Shown here piece after piece: positions 49,901-62,249 of a DNA stretch of 64,000 nucleotides. Location: positions 18,665,783 through 18,729,782 of the forward strand of contig CM055109.1 in the NCBI GenBank assembly GCA_029204225.1. Direction: 5' to 3'. How positions within the stretch are numbered: the first letter of the stretch is position 1; every line of letters begins with the position of its first letter. Source of the DNA: Diphasiastrum complanatum (taxonomy: Eukaryota > Streptophyta > Lycopodiopsida > Lycopodiales > Lycopodiaceae). The notes under the pieces are model-generated. The model was not told where the DNA came from. It ran no database searches and saw only the letters and a list, made by a program, of their open reading frames with translations. A program made the translations under genes and the position numbers.

Positions 49901-52900
49901 CTGAGCTACTTGTCTGTGATATTGCAATCAATGAAAATGTCAATTTCTAGCTGCACCACAATAATTGCAGGGTGGTCTCTTTGAGGTCCATAGCCTGTCT
50001 TGTTTTTGCGTTGGTTGGGTAGCTGGTTGAGCTTGTTGCTGCTCCTGAGGCTGTGCTGCATACACAATGGCTTGTCAATTTCTTGGATTTAGTTGCATGC
50101 TGTTCTGAGTTGAGTGGTTATTCATATCAATATAATCACAATAATTCTGATTGCACTCCTTGGCATGATGGCCTTTTTGATTGCATACTTTGCAAAATTT
50201 CAGTACCTCTGGATTAAAATGAGTGGTGACAGCCTCAGTATCCTTCTTTATGTTCTCTCTTTTTGTTTGTGTGACTTCTTCTCATTTTCTGATGTTGAGC
50301 GTGTTGCTATTGCTGCTGACGTTGTGCTGCATATGCATTAGCTTGGCAATTTCTTGGAGTCTCACTATTGAGTCTTTTCTCTTGCATTGAGGTAGTGCCT
50401 CATCTGAGAACTTGATGTAATCCATTTCTAAGAAATTTGGCTTGCTTGACAATGTCAAGTAGTTCATGGAGTCTTTTCTCCAAGCATCTTGAATCTTTGC
50501 ACATATGCTAATGTCTTCCTTGTTATCGAGAATCTCTTCATCACTTGTTCCGGCTCCAAAGGTACTCTGGATGGAATGTCTTCAACGAAGCCCAAATCAT
50601 CACTAGAACCAAGAGTATCACCGTTATATAAACTCAATTTAAGTCAACACCCATGAAACACAAGATGCACTCTAATTCCTTCGGGGAGTTCTAAGCAATA
50701 AGCTAAAGATCGAACTCTCTTCATTATCTTCCAAGGTCCACATTACCTCGTAGATAGCTATGATACTTTCTAGTATGCGTAACTTTTGAGTCCTTGGGTG
50801 TCCTTAGAATACTCCTAATCTCCAACTTGAAACTCACGAGGAGATTGTTTCATGCTCACATAATGTCTAGCCTGATCTTGAACAGTCTGGACATTCTCAT
50901 CCAACTATAACATGTCATGCAAGAAATCAGAAGGAGGCAATCACTGTCTTCATCTATCTTCAAACCTGTCGAAGTGACTTGCCCAAGATGTAGTAGTTCA
51001 TGCTTCAAGAGTTTACATTTGGATTCTTTGGTATAAAACTTCTCCTACCTAAGAATGTTTAGCATAGTCCAGATATGCTTGACATGCTCTTCAAGCGTCT
51101 TTCTGTAGATGAAAATATAATTTAAGAACCCCACCACAAATTTCTACAGATATGGCTGAAATAAATCATTCAACATTTGCTGAAATGTAGCAGGTATTGT
51201 CAGATTAATCGTATAGGCTAAAAGTTTGTTTTTAGCCCTATGAGATTTTTCGATAATTGGTAGAGCCTACATCAAGCATTCACAAATAGACTACATCAAA
51301 TCAATACATAGTACCTATGTTTGACTAGGAGTTGACTAGTAGGTAGGTAGGTGAGGTAGGTGGGGTAGGAACCAAGAGTTAGGTGAAGCTAGAGAGAGAA
51401 ATAAAAATGCCTATAAGCAACCATGAGTTTTGTACTTTGATGCATTGTACTTTCATGCTTCTACTTGAAACCACTTCTCAATAGAATGCTCTTGTACCTG
51501 TTTCAACAAGATTTAATGAGAATGATAGTTTGGTACCTTCTTGCTAGCCTACTTTTAATTAGTAAATGGTAGTGAAGTTTACTTTGTCTATTACTATCTA
51601 GACTTAATCATTCTATTTTTTTTAAAGTATTGGAATGTATAGTATTTGTTCATGTGTCCTCAAAATTGAGGAAGAAGCTTGATGATACAAGCTCTAGGTG
51701 TATTTTTATTGGTTGTTCATTTGATCATAAAGGATAGAAGGTCTATGATCCAATATCAACAAAGACTTTTGGGAGCAAAGATGTGGTTTTCATTAAAGAT
51801 CAATTTCATGATCTCAAGACAAAGGGCAAACTACCTGATCTAATTCTTTCAATCACTATATTGATCCCGATTCCCACTATAGAAGGAGTAGTAGATGTAG
51901 ATATCCAGCTAGGTGCATATGGGAATTAGACACCTGAAAGGTCACCTGCTCATACAAATGATGATTAGAGGATCCAATAGAGATTTGTGAGAAGGTCTAC
52001 TACTCAACCACCTAGAAGACTTATTGATGAGATAGCCTCTTATTTCTTTGTTGAAGAACCTACATCTTAGCTTGCACATCCAAATGCAGGAAGCAGGCAA
52101 TAGACAAAGAGTACAAGTCCTTAATAAAGAATCAAACCTGGTCAATTGTCAATCGGTTGTCCGGTCAGTTGTCAAGCTCTTAGAGGATAGAAACATTATT
52201 GCATCCAAATGGATATTTAGAGTCAAATATAAGGTAGGTGGGTCAATACATAGGTGGAAAGCAAGACTGGTTGCCAAAGGGTACTCTCAAATTCTTAATC
52301 TTGACTATTGGAAGACATTTAGTCATGTAGTGAAGTTGGCTCCAATCATAATGCTATTATGATATGCGGTAGCGGAAGACTTCGCAGTACATCAAATGGA
52401 TGTACCGACAATGTTTTTAATGGAGTAATTGATGAAGACATCTATATGTTTCAACTAGAGGGATATGTTATAGATGGGAAAGAAGACAATGTATGTAAAC
52501 TGCATAATGCCTTATATAGGCTTAAGAATCTCCAAGAGCATGGTTTCAAAAAATCAATTCTTTCTTTCTGGATAGAGGACCTATTTCGAGTATAGCTGAC
52601 TCAAAGGTCTAGCATAAGTCAGCTAATCGATTGTCCATCATAGTAACTTTGTATGTAGATGATACATTGTTGTACAACAATGATAAAACGTTATTACTTC
52701 TCACCAAGGGAATGATCTCAAGTGAATTTGAAATGATTGACCTGGGAGAAGCACACCTTTGTGTGGGAATACAAATACATAGAAATAGAGACAATAAGGG
52801 AATATGCATCAGCAAGCAAAGATACATTTGTGATTGCTTGGCAAAGTATGAGGTAACTAACTGTGAGTTAGGTGATACACCAATGGACTCAGGGTTAAAG

Positions 52901-55900
52901 CTTTCAAAGGATCAATGTCCCCAATCAGAGGGAGAGGTGGCAGATATGAAAAACTATCCTTATCACTCAATAATTGGGTCCTTAATGCACCTAATGGTTT
53001 GTACACAACCTGACAGTGCCTATGCAGTAAGTACCTTAAGTCAATTTGCGACAAAGCTAGGGAAAGTACATTGGAACGAGATGTATTACATAATATCAAG
53101 AATATGTGCTTACTATGGCAACAAGATAAGTGAGGCTAATGTTTTAAGACACAGATGCAAATTGGGCTGGAGATGCTAATATCGGAAGATCGACTTTTGG
53201 GTTTGCTTTTCTTGTTAAATAGTGAACCAATCTCTTGGAACAACAGGAAAGAAACTTTAGTGACCTTGTTTTCAACTGAATCCGAGTACATAGTAGCTAC
53301 ACATGCGCAACTAAGGAAGTTGTTTGGCTGAGATAATTGCTATAAGATGTCAATTTACCAAAAAGGTATCCGACAATTCTGTTTTGTGACAACATGAGTT
53401 GCATAGCTTTGACCTTGAACCCCAGATTCTATTCTAGAAGCAAGCACATTGAGATCAAATGTCGAGATGTTAGAGACAAAGTGCTGAACAAAGAGTTCAA
53501 GCTAGAACTTTGCAGGAAAGAGTGCATGACAGTTGATATTTTCTCTAAGACACTGGCAAAGGACAAACACACAGGATTTAACACTCATTTAAATCTCAAA
53601 ATACAAGTATTTGTCGATCCCCATTAAGGGGGAGTATTGTCGAATAACTAATGTGAATCTAGAAATCAATTTCATAGGCCAAAAGTTAGTTCCGAAACCG
53701 TTATGAAAATCTTCTATTATTTGTATGGCCTACATGGAGTACATCATATTAGTACATAGTACCTATCTTTGAGTAGGAGTTGACTAGTAGGTAGGTGAGC
53801 ACTGAGTAAGCAGGATAGGTACCAAGAGTTAGGTGAGGGTAGGTGCGTGAGACTAGAGAGAGAAATCAAAATGCACATAGATAAGAGAGCTTCTAGCGAG
53901 TTTGATAGCCAATAATTTTGTACTTTGATGTTGTTGCCTCATTGTACTTTCATACTTGTACTTGATATCACTTCTAATAGAATGCCACTTGTACTTTTGT
54001 CAACAAGATTTGATGGAGAATGATATCTTAGTTGCCCATTCCGGAACGGAAAGCGTTCTGGAACGCGTTCCGTTTTGGAACTTGACCAAAAAAATAATTT
54101 TAAAAAAACGTATTTTTTTAACAAAGAAAACCAGTGATACTGAATGGAGATCCCATTGGTTGATAACCATCCAGAAATGCGCAATGACTGCACACAATGC
54201 CATCACCTGACATGGTTTTCAGGATGACAACCATCGAGGGATAGACATGCACGATTGACACAACCATCCAGACATACGCGATTGAGACACCCGTCCAGTT
54301 CCGTGCTTTCTTTGTTGTAGAATCATCAATTTATTGACACTTATTGCTACTTTCAGATGTTTTGAAATCGTTCTTCATGAGCATAATATGTGAAAAGGAA
54401 ATTTCAAGAAATTAGGTAGGGGCGGTGCCACACTAGCATGATAACGGATTGCCCACATCAATCACAGGGAACCAAAAAGGAGGACGACTAAGGAGTCCTC
54501 ACTGTGGTGGCCGGGCTTTTGATTCTGACTAGATAAACCCACATAACAAGATTAAGAACTCTACTCATTTCTTGCATATCAAGATGCGTCTCTCACAAAG
54601 AAGAAAGATGCGGCAGATGCGGCCAGCAGCCTGCAGGTGCCTCTTTTTTTTAAAAAAAAAAACATTCCGACCCAGTACGTTTCGGACAGTACGTTCCAAC
54701 CCAAAAGGGTCGGAACGGGTTTCTAAGGTTTGGTACCTTCTTGTTGTACGACATTCAATGAATGTTGTGCACATCTTCAAATGGTAGTGAAGTGAACTTT
54801 GTTTAGTACTATCTAGATTTAATCATTCTACTTTTACCATTCTTGATTTGTTTTCAATTCAGATCCTAAATAATAAAAAATTGATAGATACTCTTTGGTA
54901 GGAGCATTAGTTAAACCAAATGGTGAAACTAAGAACTCATAATGGCCAAACAGGTCTTGAATTAAATCACTCTTCCCTAGTTTTAAGCTCTTAGAACGAC
55001 GAAAATGATGATATTACAGTTATATAGTGTGCATGTTCAATGACTCTGATCACATCCATCGTTTAGCATTTAATGACATAGGACATACAATAACTATATA
55101 TATGTGTATGACATACAACAAGCATCAGAAGCATAATAAGAATTCTGCTTTTGTTCAAAGAAGATAACGTTGAACCTTAGTTGCCCGTTCCGGAATGGAA
55201 CGCTTTCTGGAATGCTTTCCAGAATGCGTTCCGTTCCAGAATGGGCCCCTAAAAAAAGCATAAAAAAATATGTTTTTTTTACAAAGGAAATAAAAACCAT
55301 ATCCTGAAAGTTAATATCTAAAGAAGCTCTGGTCAAGCCGTAGCAGGACGAACAACAAAATAATAGAAGATCCAAGTGTATCAAGTCTATTATACTTTTC
55401 ATGCTCTTTATTATGGAAGGTCTTTGCTACTTTTAATTTGAAAGCTTCATCTTATGATCTATGACCGTTTGTAAAAAACAAAAAGTCGTGCTACTTTTAA
55501 CTATCAAGGTCATCAACAAATGTACAGAATCTGTGAAGCCTAACCCTTCGAGAATTCTGCCTCCTTCGAAGGGGGCGGAGAACGAGGAGTTTTTGAATTA
55601 CGACTTTCTTTCCAACCGAAGAGAAGAAAAAGGGCTTTCTTCTCTAACAACCATATGCCAGAGTTTATAATAGCTTAGATATTAACATCTTCAGGATGGA
55701 CTGAAGCTTTGTGTTTTGGGATGGGGGCGGATGAGATCAGGATGAGAATAACAGCCATCTCTCATTATTTCTGGGTGGAAGAGCTACGTCAGCCATCAGC
55801 AAGTGTTCATTGCTAAAATTCACAGTCCCATTGCTAATTTCATGTGTAAGAGCAATTGATATTTTCGCTCAATTTTGATGCATGTTGGCGCACTTTCCCT

Positions 55901-58882
55901 ACTCGCTACGCTATCTGGGAAATGCAGAAGTCGCAGGCCAGCAGGGTCATATATTAATTTTTTTAATTACACCAACTCGTTCCGACCCAGTACGTTTCGG
56001 AACGCACGGAACGGAAATGTACCATACGTTCCGACCCAAAAGGGTCAGAATGGGCTTCTAAGCGTTGAACCATGCTCCTAACTGAATCCTTCGCAGCTTG
56101 CCGAACGATTTCTTTGGCTCATTGTTGAAAGCACGATCTACTTCCGACTTTGATACCGTTGTGAAGACTCCAACTCCCAAGAATGAACTAGATAGAAACA
56201 ATATAGCTCAGTCATGGGACAATCCAATCTAACCAAGTAGAGATGTAGATATATTTGGTAGGCTCCTAGCTATGGCACCCAATGTGCACGTATCCGTATC
56301 AAACCACCTGTGTGGGTATGTCCACAGTAATTGCATGTCCATCTCTTTGTATAGGAGTGCTTCTACATCTCAAAGCAATTAGCACATGATCTCAAGCGGG
56401 GTTTCTAGACCTCCTCACCATGACCTACAGTGGATGACAATTCACTTGAAAGTTCATTGGTCGCTGTAGTATGTATGATGTGTGATGTATTATGTATGCA
56501 TATAGTCAAGACTCAAAAGTTAAAATACTCTGAGAGAGAAAGAAGGAAAGCTTTATTAATTTCTTTGAATACCAAAATTTATAAAGGCTAAGAGTAAATT
56601 TTAAGTATGTGAATGACTACTAGGGACCATATGTTTTTCTTTGGAACAAAAAGGTATAAATGCAAGTATATTTACTAAAAAGATGATGAACATAAAAGGC
56701 AATGTAGTAAAAACTATGGCACTAAAACTACTACTGTGTATGTGCGAAATACATGGGAATGAGGTAAATAGTAGGTGCTCCTGATGTCGATGTGGCTGTA
56801 TTCCTGGTTTGGCAACGTAGTAGGTGATTCCAGCTGTGAGTGGAGTGTCGTGCCGCACGGGTATTTGTAGGTCTCAATATATGGCACAATCTTTGATCTC
56901 TACGGCAAAGCAGACGTTCCCTGGAATATCTGCCACATCCTCTGACAAATTCTCCAGATTTGTGGGGGACCTAGGCCCCTGTTTTATATGTAGCTGTGTC
57001 CCTCTGACTCGGATGAGCTGTGTTTGAGTCTCTCTAGAGTCAAAACCTCTTTCATAACTACATACCCAGAAAGAGAGAGAGAGAGAGAATATAGGTAAGC
57101 TATAACTGGTAGCTTCTAACTAGCCTTTAAATTTTATTATCTATAATCCTAGTTTCAACTCTTAAGTTCTAAGTTTCTAAGTTCTAACCTTTTGATATCA
57201 ACTATACACATTGTGGCGTAAATGTGAATGACACTGTAAAGAGAGAAAAAGAATTTACCTCTCAGGTAACAGGACAGGCTGCTCCAGGACCTCCTCTGTG
57301 CTGTTCCTGCACAGTGTTGGTTGTGCATTGTGGATAGTGTCTTCAATGTGTGCCCAAATGCGTGCCCATGCAACAAGACGCCAAGTGTTGAATCTTGATG
57401 ATTGGCATCCATTGAACATCAGTCCATCCACCGAACATGATGGAGCTGCCCGCAGCCACTCTCCTCCCAGGCCTCTTGCATAACCTGCAAGCCATCCCAT
57501 CAAAATTAAGGGGTAATACCTAAAAAATTGATTTCATTATAATCATTTACTTTCCATAGTTATGGGATGATACATTCTGTACCAAAAGGAACAAATCGGG
57601 GTTCTATGCTACTGATAGTTGATGCAAATATTGAGGCTGATTATTATTGAGTCAGGACCATGTATTTATATTTATCAGCAAGGGACCTTGTCAAAACCAT
57701 TATTCCATATGGACCCCTAAATTGCTCTTAGAGTATTGGAACTAACAGATCTTTTTGAATGTCCTTCCATGTGGCCGTCCAACCCTAATTTGGAAAACCT
57801 GATAGCATTCAGACTATAAATCCTCGTGTGAGTCTTTATTTGATAATTCAAGCTATTGACTGATTGAGACCTTGAAGGAGAACTCTGTGTGCAGTGTTCC
57901 CGTCAGAGTAGGGTTTGCAAAGCAGCTAATTGTTGATGTTTTGAGATCGTTTACAGTAAATTGGTATTAGGTCTACAAATTTCTGTTATTTTGGTGATGT
58001 GTGATTCAATGTGGATGTATTCTTAACCATCCTGTTTTCACCTCCGATTTGGTCTTACTATGTAGCTTTGTGCTCACTGGTAAGTACCTACTACCAAGCA
58101 CCGAGCTTGATATTATTTCTGAAGACTTGAAGAAAGTTAGTAACCAATCATAAGTAAAAGTTGCATGAAATTAGTTGGTTTAAGCAAGGCTGAAGAAATC
58201 AAACGAGACTACAATCTTCTCATGCATTCATAAATGGTTTTGATTTGAAAAATGAATAGCACAATATAAAAAAGGTAGCTAACAGTCATGTTTCGCAATA
58301 TATTCCTTGTGGAAGTGCATTTTATACCTCTTTGCAATTTGATGTAATTTACTCTGTCCAATCATAACCAAGTTTTCACAGGGAAATTCTGCAGGTCACA
58401 TGGAACCATACACAAGTAATAGCTAAATTATGTCTGAAGTGTAGTCCTACTAAAGTTTTCAAATACATCAATTAGCCTTTATTAAGTAATTATCGTCATT
58501 GAAATTGCATTTAGGTGAGTTTCCTTCTGTCATTGATTTTGTCTAGTGGCTTTCCAACTTGTGTATATGCTAGTACCTATTCTCAAATAACTGAAATGTA
58601 TTATCAAAAAGCTAATGGAACTTTTTTCTTTGGACATTTGCATTAGGAACCCCGGCAATGACTTCTAGGGGTTGTTCAGAAGCAGATTTCGAGTCTATAG
58701 CCGAGTTCCTCTATAAAGCAGTGCAAATAGCCCTTACCGTACAAAGAGAGCCTGGGAAGCAGTGTATAAAAGGCCTTCAGAACAATAAGGAGATCACAGA
58801 TCTACGGAATGATGTAGAGAAATTCGCATCCTCTTTTGAAATGCCAGGTTTTGATTTGGCAAGTATGAAGTACAACCACTAA
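43989..58882 (+). CDS. Serine hydroxymethyltransferase, SHM6/SHM7-like with long N-terminal extension
   Basis: Deduced exons are 43989-45449, 48303-48705, 48960-49061 and 58647-58882: 2202 nt, 733 aa, with phases 0, 1 and 1 at the junctions and GT-AG introns. An earlier in-frame open stretch starts at a GTG, so ATG 43989 is chosen; ATG 43992 is an alternative. Residues 1-270 are Ser/Asn/Gln/His-rich with polyproline (26-33) and a basic cluster KRRK (124-127). The catalytic domain follows: [43 protein letters not shown] with the PLP-binding Lys at about 505, [19 protein letters not shown] and GTPAMTSRG. The enzyme interconverts serine plus tetrahydrofolate and glycine plus methylene-tetrahydrofolate. 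The extension resembles the plant SHM6/SHM7 clade and may be nuclear, which is inference. Introns 1 and 3 are full of retrotransposon debris. Confidence 0.92.
46224..47100 (+). repeat. Tandem duplication (~439 bp) of a degenerate gypsy RT segment
   Basis: CAAGGGTTCTAACAAGTTTA occurs at 46224 and 46663, and the copies run in parallel to about 46,660 and 47,100. Both read as broken RT ([15 protein letters not shown], FGLTxAxAT-like). Copy 2 keeps about 30 bp (CATTTCAACATAG...) lost from copy 1, while copy 1 keeps about 20 bp lost from copy 2. Neither copy is the direct parent of the other in its present form. Confidence 0.85.
47100..48140 (+). pseudogene. Degenerate gypsy RNase H / integrase debris in SHMT intron 1
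   Basis: Fragments such as [15 protein letters not shown]-like (47,385-47,430) and WMELIARF (47,560) correspond to gypsy RNase H. They are followed by integrase-like pieces to about 48,130. There are many stops, and it clearly continues the RT duplication to its left. Confidence 0.6.
48706..48959 (+). other. SHMT intron 2, containing a possible relic micro-exon
   Basis: It is 254 bp, donor ACAG|GTTCAA, acceptor TTTACAG|GATATC, phase 1. Inside, TTTACAG then TAGAGAAACTTT then GTGAGT (48769-48780 with flanks) looks like a 12-nt exon with good splice sites. In phase it reads V-E-K-L, the usual SHMT motif at this spot, and spliced to exon 3 it would create a TGA. Confidence 0.6.
49420..50340 (-). 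pseudogene. Ty3/gypsy gag zinc knuckles and protease fragment
   Basis: On the minus strand, 50,210-50,150 encodes [14 protein letters not shown], an intact CCHC knuckle. A second, decayed knuckle (CNYCGAARN) lies near 49,970. Farther on, 49,545-49,500 encodes [13 protein letters not shown], the aspartic protease active-site motif. Stops are frequent. Orientation is opposite to the host gene. Confidence 0.75.
50650..51194 (-). pseudogene. Ty3/gypsy RT fragment (distal part)
   Basis: The minus strand reads [16 protein letters not shown], then [23 protein letters not shown] (catalytic DD lost, GFLNY in the place of FLDD), then [10 protein letters not shown]. Beyond 50,930 it passes to a C-terminal integrase-like segment ([13 protein letters not shown]). 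It is the right-hand half of an RT whose preceding residues lie at 54.9 kb, beyond the copia insertion. Confidence 0.8.
51195..51620 (+). repeat. Left LTR of the intronic copia element
   Basis: It shares with the right LTR blocks such as TAGGAGTTGACTAGTAGGTA and TTTGGTACCTTCTTG. It has several small deletions and no primer-binding site directly after it. Confidence 0.8.
53635..54897 (+). repeat. Right LTR of the intronic copia element, split by a TIR element
   Basis: It begins after the polypurine tract. Comparison with the left LTR shows AATGATA joined directly to GTTTGGTACC there, whereas here 701 bp (54027-54727) intervene. Without the insert the LTR is about 560 bp. Confidence 0.8.
54027..54727. 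mobile_element. hAT-like non-autonomous TIR element, copy A
   Basis: The ends CTTAGTTGCCCATTCCG and (reverse complement of the right end) CTTAGAAACCCGTTCCG are inverted repeats. Subterminal GGAACG/CGTTCC palindromes follow. It has no coding capacity. It interrupts the copia right LTR. A target duplication is not evident: the left flank ends GATAT and the right begins GTTTGG. Confidence 0.75.
54898..54980 (-). pseudogene. Ty3/gypsy RT fragment (proximal part)
   Basis: The minus strand encodes [17 protein letters not shown]. This is the RT segment that immediately precedes PATFQQML found 3.7 kb away at 51.19 kb, which proves the copia element split one gypsy RT. Confidence 0.85.
55176..56062. 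mobile_element. hAT-like non-autonomous TIR element, copy B
   Basis: 887 bp with ends CTTAGTTGCCCGTTCCG and (reverse complement) CTTAGAAGCCCATTCTG. It is flanked on both sides by the perfect 8-bp direct repeat CGTTGAAC (55168-55175 and 56063-56070). An 8-bp target duplication is the hAT superfamily signature. It has the same termini and subterminal palindromes as copy A, but much of the interior differs. No transposase ORF. Confidence 0.85.
56143..56157 (-). promoter_or_regulatory. Primer-binding-site-like word of the intronic gypsy
   Basis: The minus strand reads GGTATCAAAGTCGG directly after a putative LTR end (GGAGTCTTCACAAC). It is similar to the initiator-Met tRNA complementary word. 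Confidence 0.6.
56158..57030 (-). repeat. Putative gypsy LTR (minus orientation)
   Basis: It adjoins the PBS-like word. It contains a minus-strand TATA-type box (CTTTATAAATTTTGG, 56,572-56,586) and an AATAAAGC signal just downstream (about 56,550). The right boundary is approximate. It presumably belongs to the gypsy element whose RT remnants lie at 54.9 and 51.2 kb. Confidence 0.45.
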
Positions 58883-59756
58883 TGAAAAAGTAGAATAATA
58901 TGACGGGCACCTGCAGCTTGTTTTACGCTTGGAGTGGTTCTTATGGACCGAGTTAAAGTCTTTCATCTTGCAAAACAGTGTTGATGATTGCACCTCTTGC
59001 CATGCTTTTCTCTGTGACTCCTGTGTTTTGTTAGAAAAGAAATTGATCAGAGACATCTCATGGGCATGCAGTCTTCTGGATATTATCTCTTGCAGTGGTG
59101 ATAAGTTTTATTAATTTGCGATCTCTGGTGAAAGATGCTACTAGAGGTGAAGTCTGTGTACTACTACTTAAGCTCATTAATATCTTGTATCATAAATTCC
59201 TTAAAAGTCATGGGCCTCGTAATTCAGGTGGTGAAAATTGTGTAACATCAGGATGTATGGGGATATAGCATTTTTGGAAAATGTAATCACGGCGTCGTCA
59301 TATTTTAATTCCTCCTAAAGTTTATCAGAAACATTTTGTTCACACATCTCATAGTGGTTACTCAATATCAGTGGTTGGTAATGTGACTCTATCTCACTTG
59401 TTTCCAGTACATTCAATCAAGGTTTGGTACCAACGGAGATCAAATATCTTAATGTCCCAGAATAATGTGTAAGATAACTCAGTTTATCGGTGTACGACTA
59501 TGATTTATGCTAAAATTTTATCATGATTTCTGACATATAGCTATAATTGGCAAGGGCATATACAGCTTGCAACTACTTGGTCTCTGCATGATTTAAATTT
59601 ACATTCTGACCTGGCATCTACCTCTTGTAGTCATGTTTCCTGTTGCCTTTATTTACAGTTGTAAGACACTTTTAAATGCTTTGGTAGATTGATTAGTATT
59701 TCTTATTTTCAAGCACTCAAGGCATGTTTTGAGCAATAGTCATCTGTGAACTTGAA
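58883..59756 (+). other. SHMT 3' flank / probable 3' UTR
   Basis: AT-rich DNA after the TAA at 58880-58882, with no further coding segment. No unambiguous AATAAA signal close to the stop was found. Confidence 0.4.
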
Positions 59757-59870
59757 GTGAAGGTCTCCTAAATTCAAAAGTCTCGACTTTAACGTTGTGT
59801 CTTAAAAAAAAAAGTGAAGGTCTCCTAAATTCAAAAGTCCCGACTTTAACGTTGTGTCTTAAAAAAAAAC
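59757..59870 (+). repeat. 57-bp tandem duplication ending in A-tracts
   Basis: GTGAAGGTCTCCTAAATTC... occurs at 59757 and 59814. Each copy ends CTTAAAAAAAAA, and the copies are nearly identical (CTCGA versus CCCGA). Confidence 0.9.
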
Positions 59871-62209
<2,339 letters not shown>

Positions 62210-62249
62210 TCAATTCTCTTCATAGTTTTGGGGTTGCGATTCCACATAC

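Larger units (their letters stand above)
51195..54897 (+). mobile_element. Ty1/copia element inserted in gypsy RT, internally deleted
   Basis: Similar LTRs lie at 51195-51620 and 53635-54897, the latter enlarged by a 701-bp insertion. Both LTRs start TATTGTC, and a polypurine tract AAGGGGGAG (53626-53634) precedes the right one. Coding remnants are the integrase tail ([12 protein letters not shown]), RT ([24 protein letters not shown], the catalytic YVDDTLLYN), the RT end ([14 protein letters not shown]) and RNase H ([17 protein letters not shown]). Gag, protease and the integrase core are missing: barely 20 bp separate the left LTR from the integrase tail. The flanks GCAGG and GTAGG may be a diverged 5-bp target duplication, and the gypsy reading frame resumes on the other side. 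Confidence 0.85.
49062..58646 (+). other. SHMT intron 3, 9.6 kb of nested mobile elements
   Basis: Donor ATTG|GTAGGC, acceptor GCATTAG|GAACC, phase 1. In order it holds a minus-strand gypsy protease/gag piece, a minus-strand gypsy RT interrupted by a plus-strand copia element, two related TIR elements (one inside the copia LTR), and a gypsy LTR. The last 1.5 kb (57.1-58.6 kb) shows no recognisable feature apart from a short GA run near 57,070. Confidence 0.85.
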
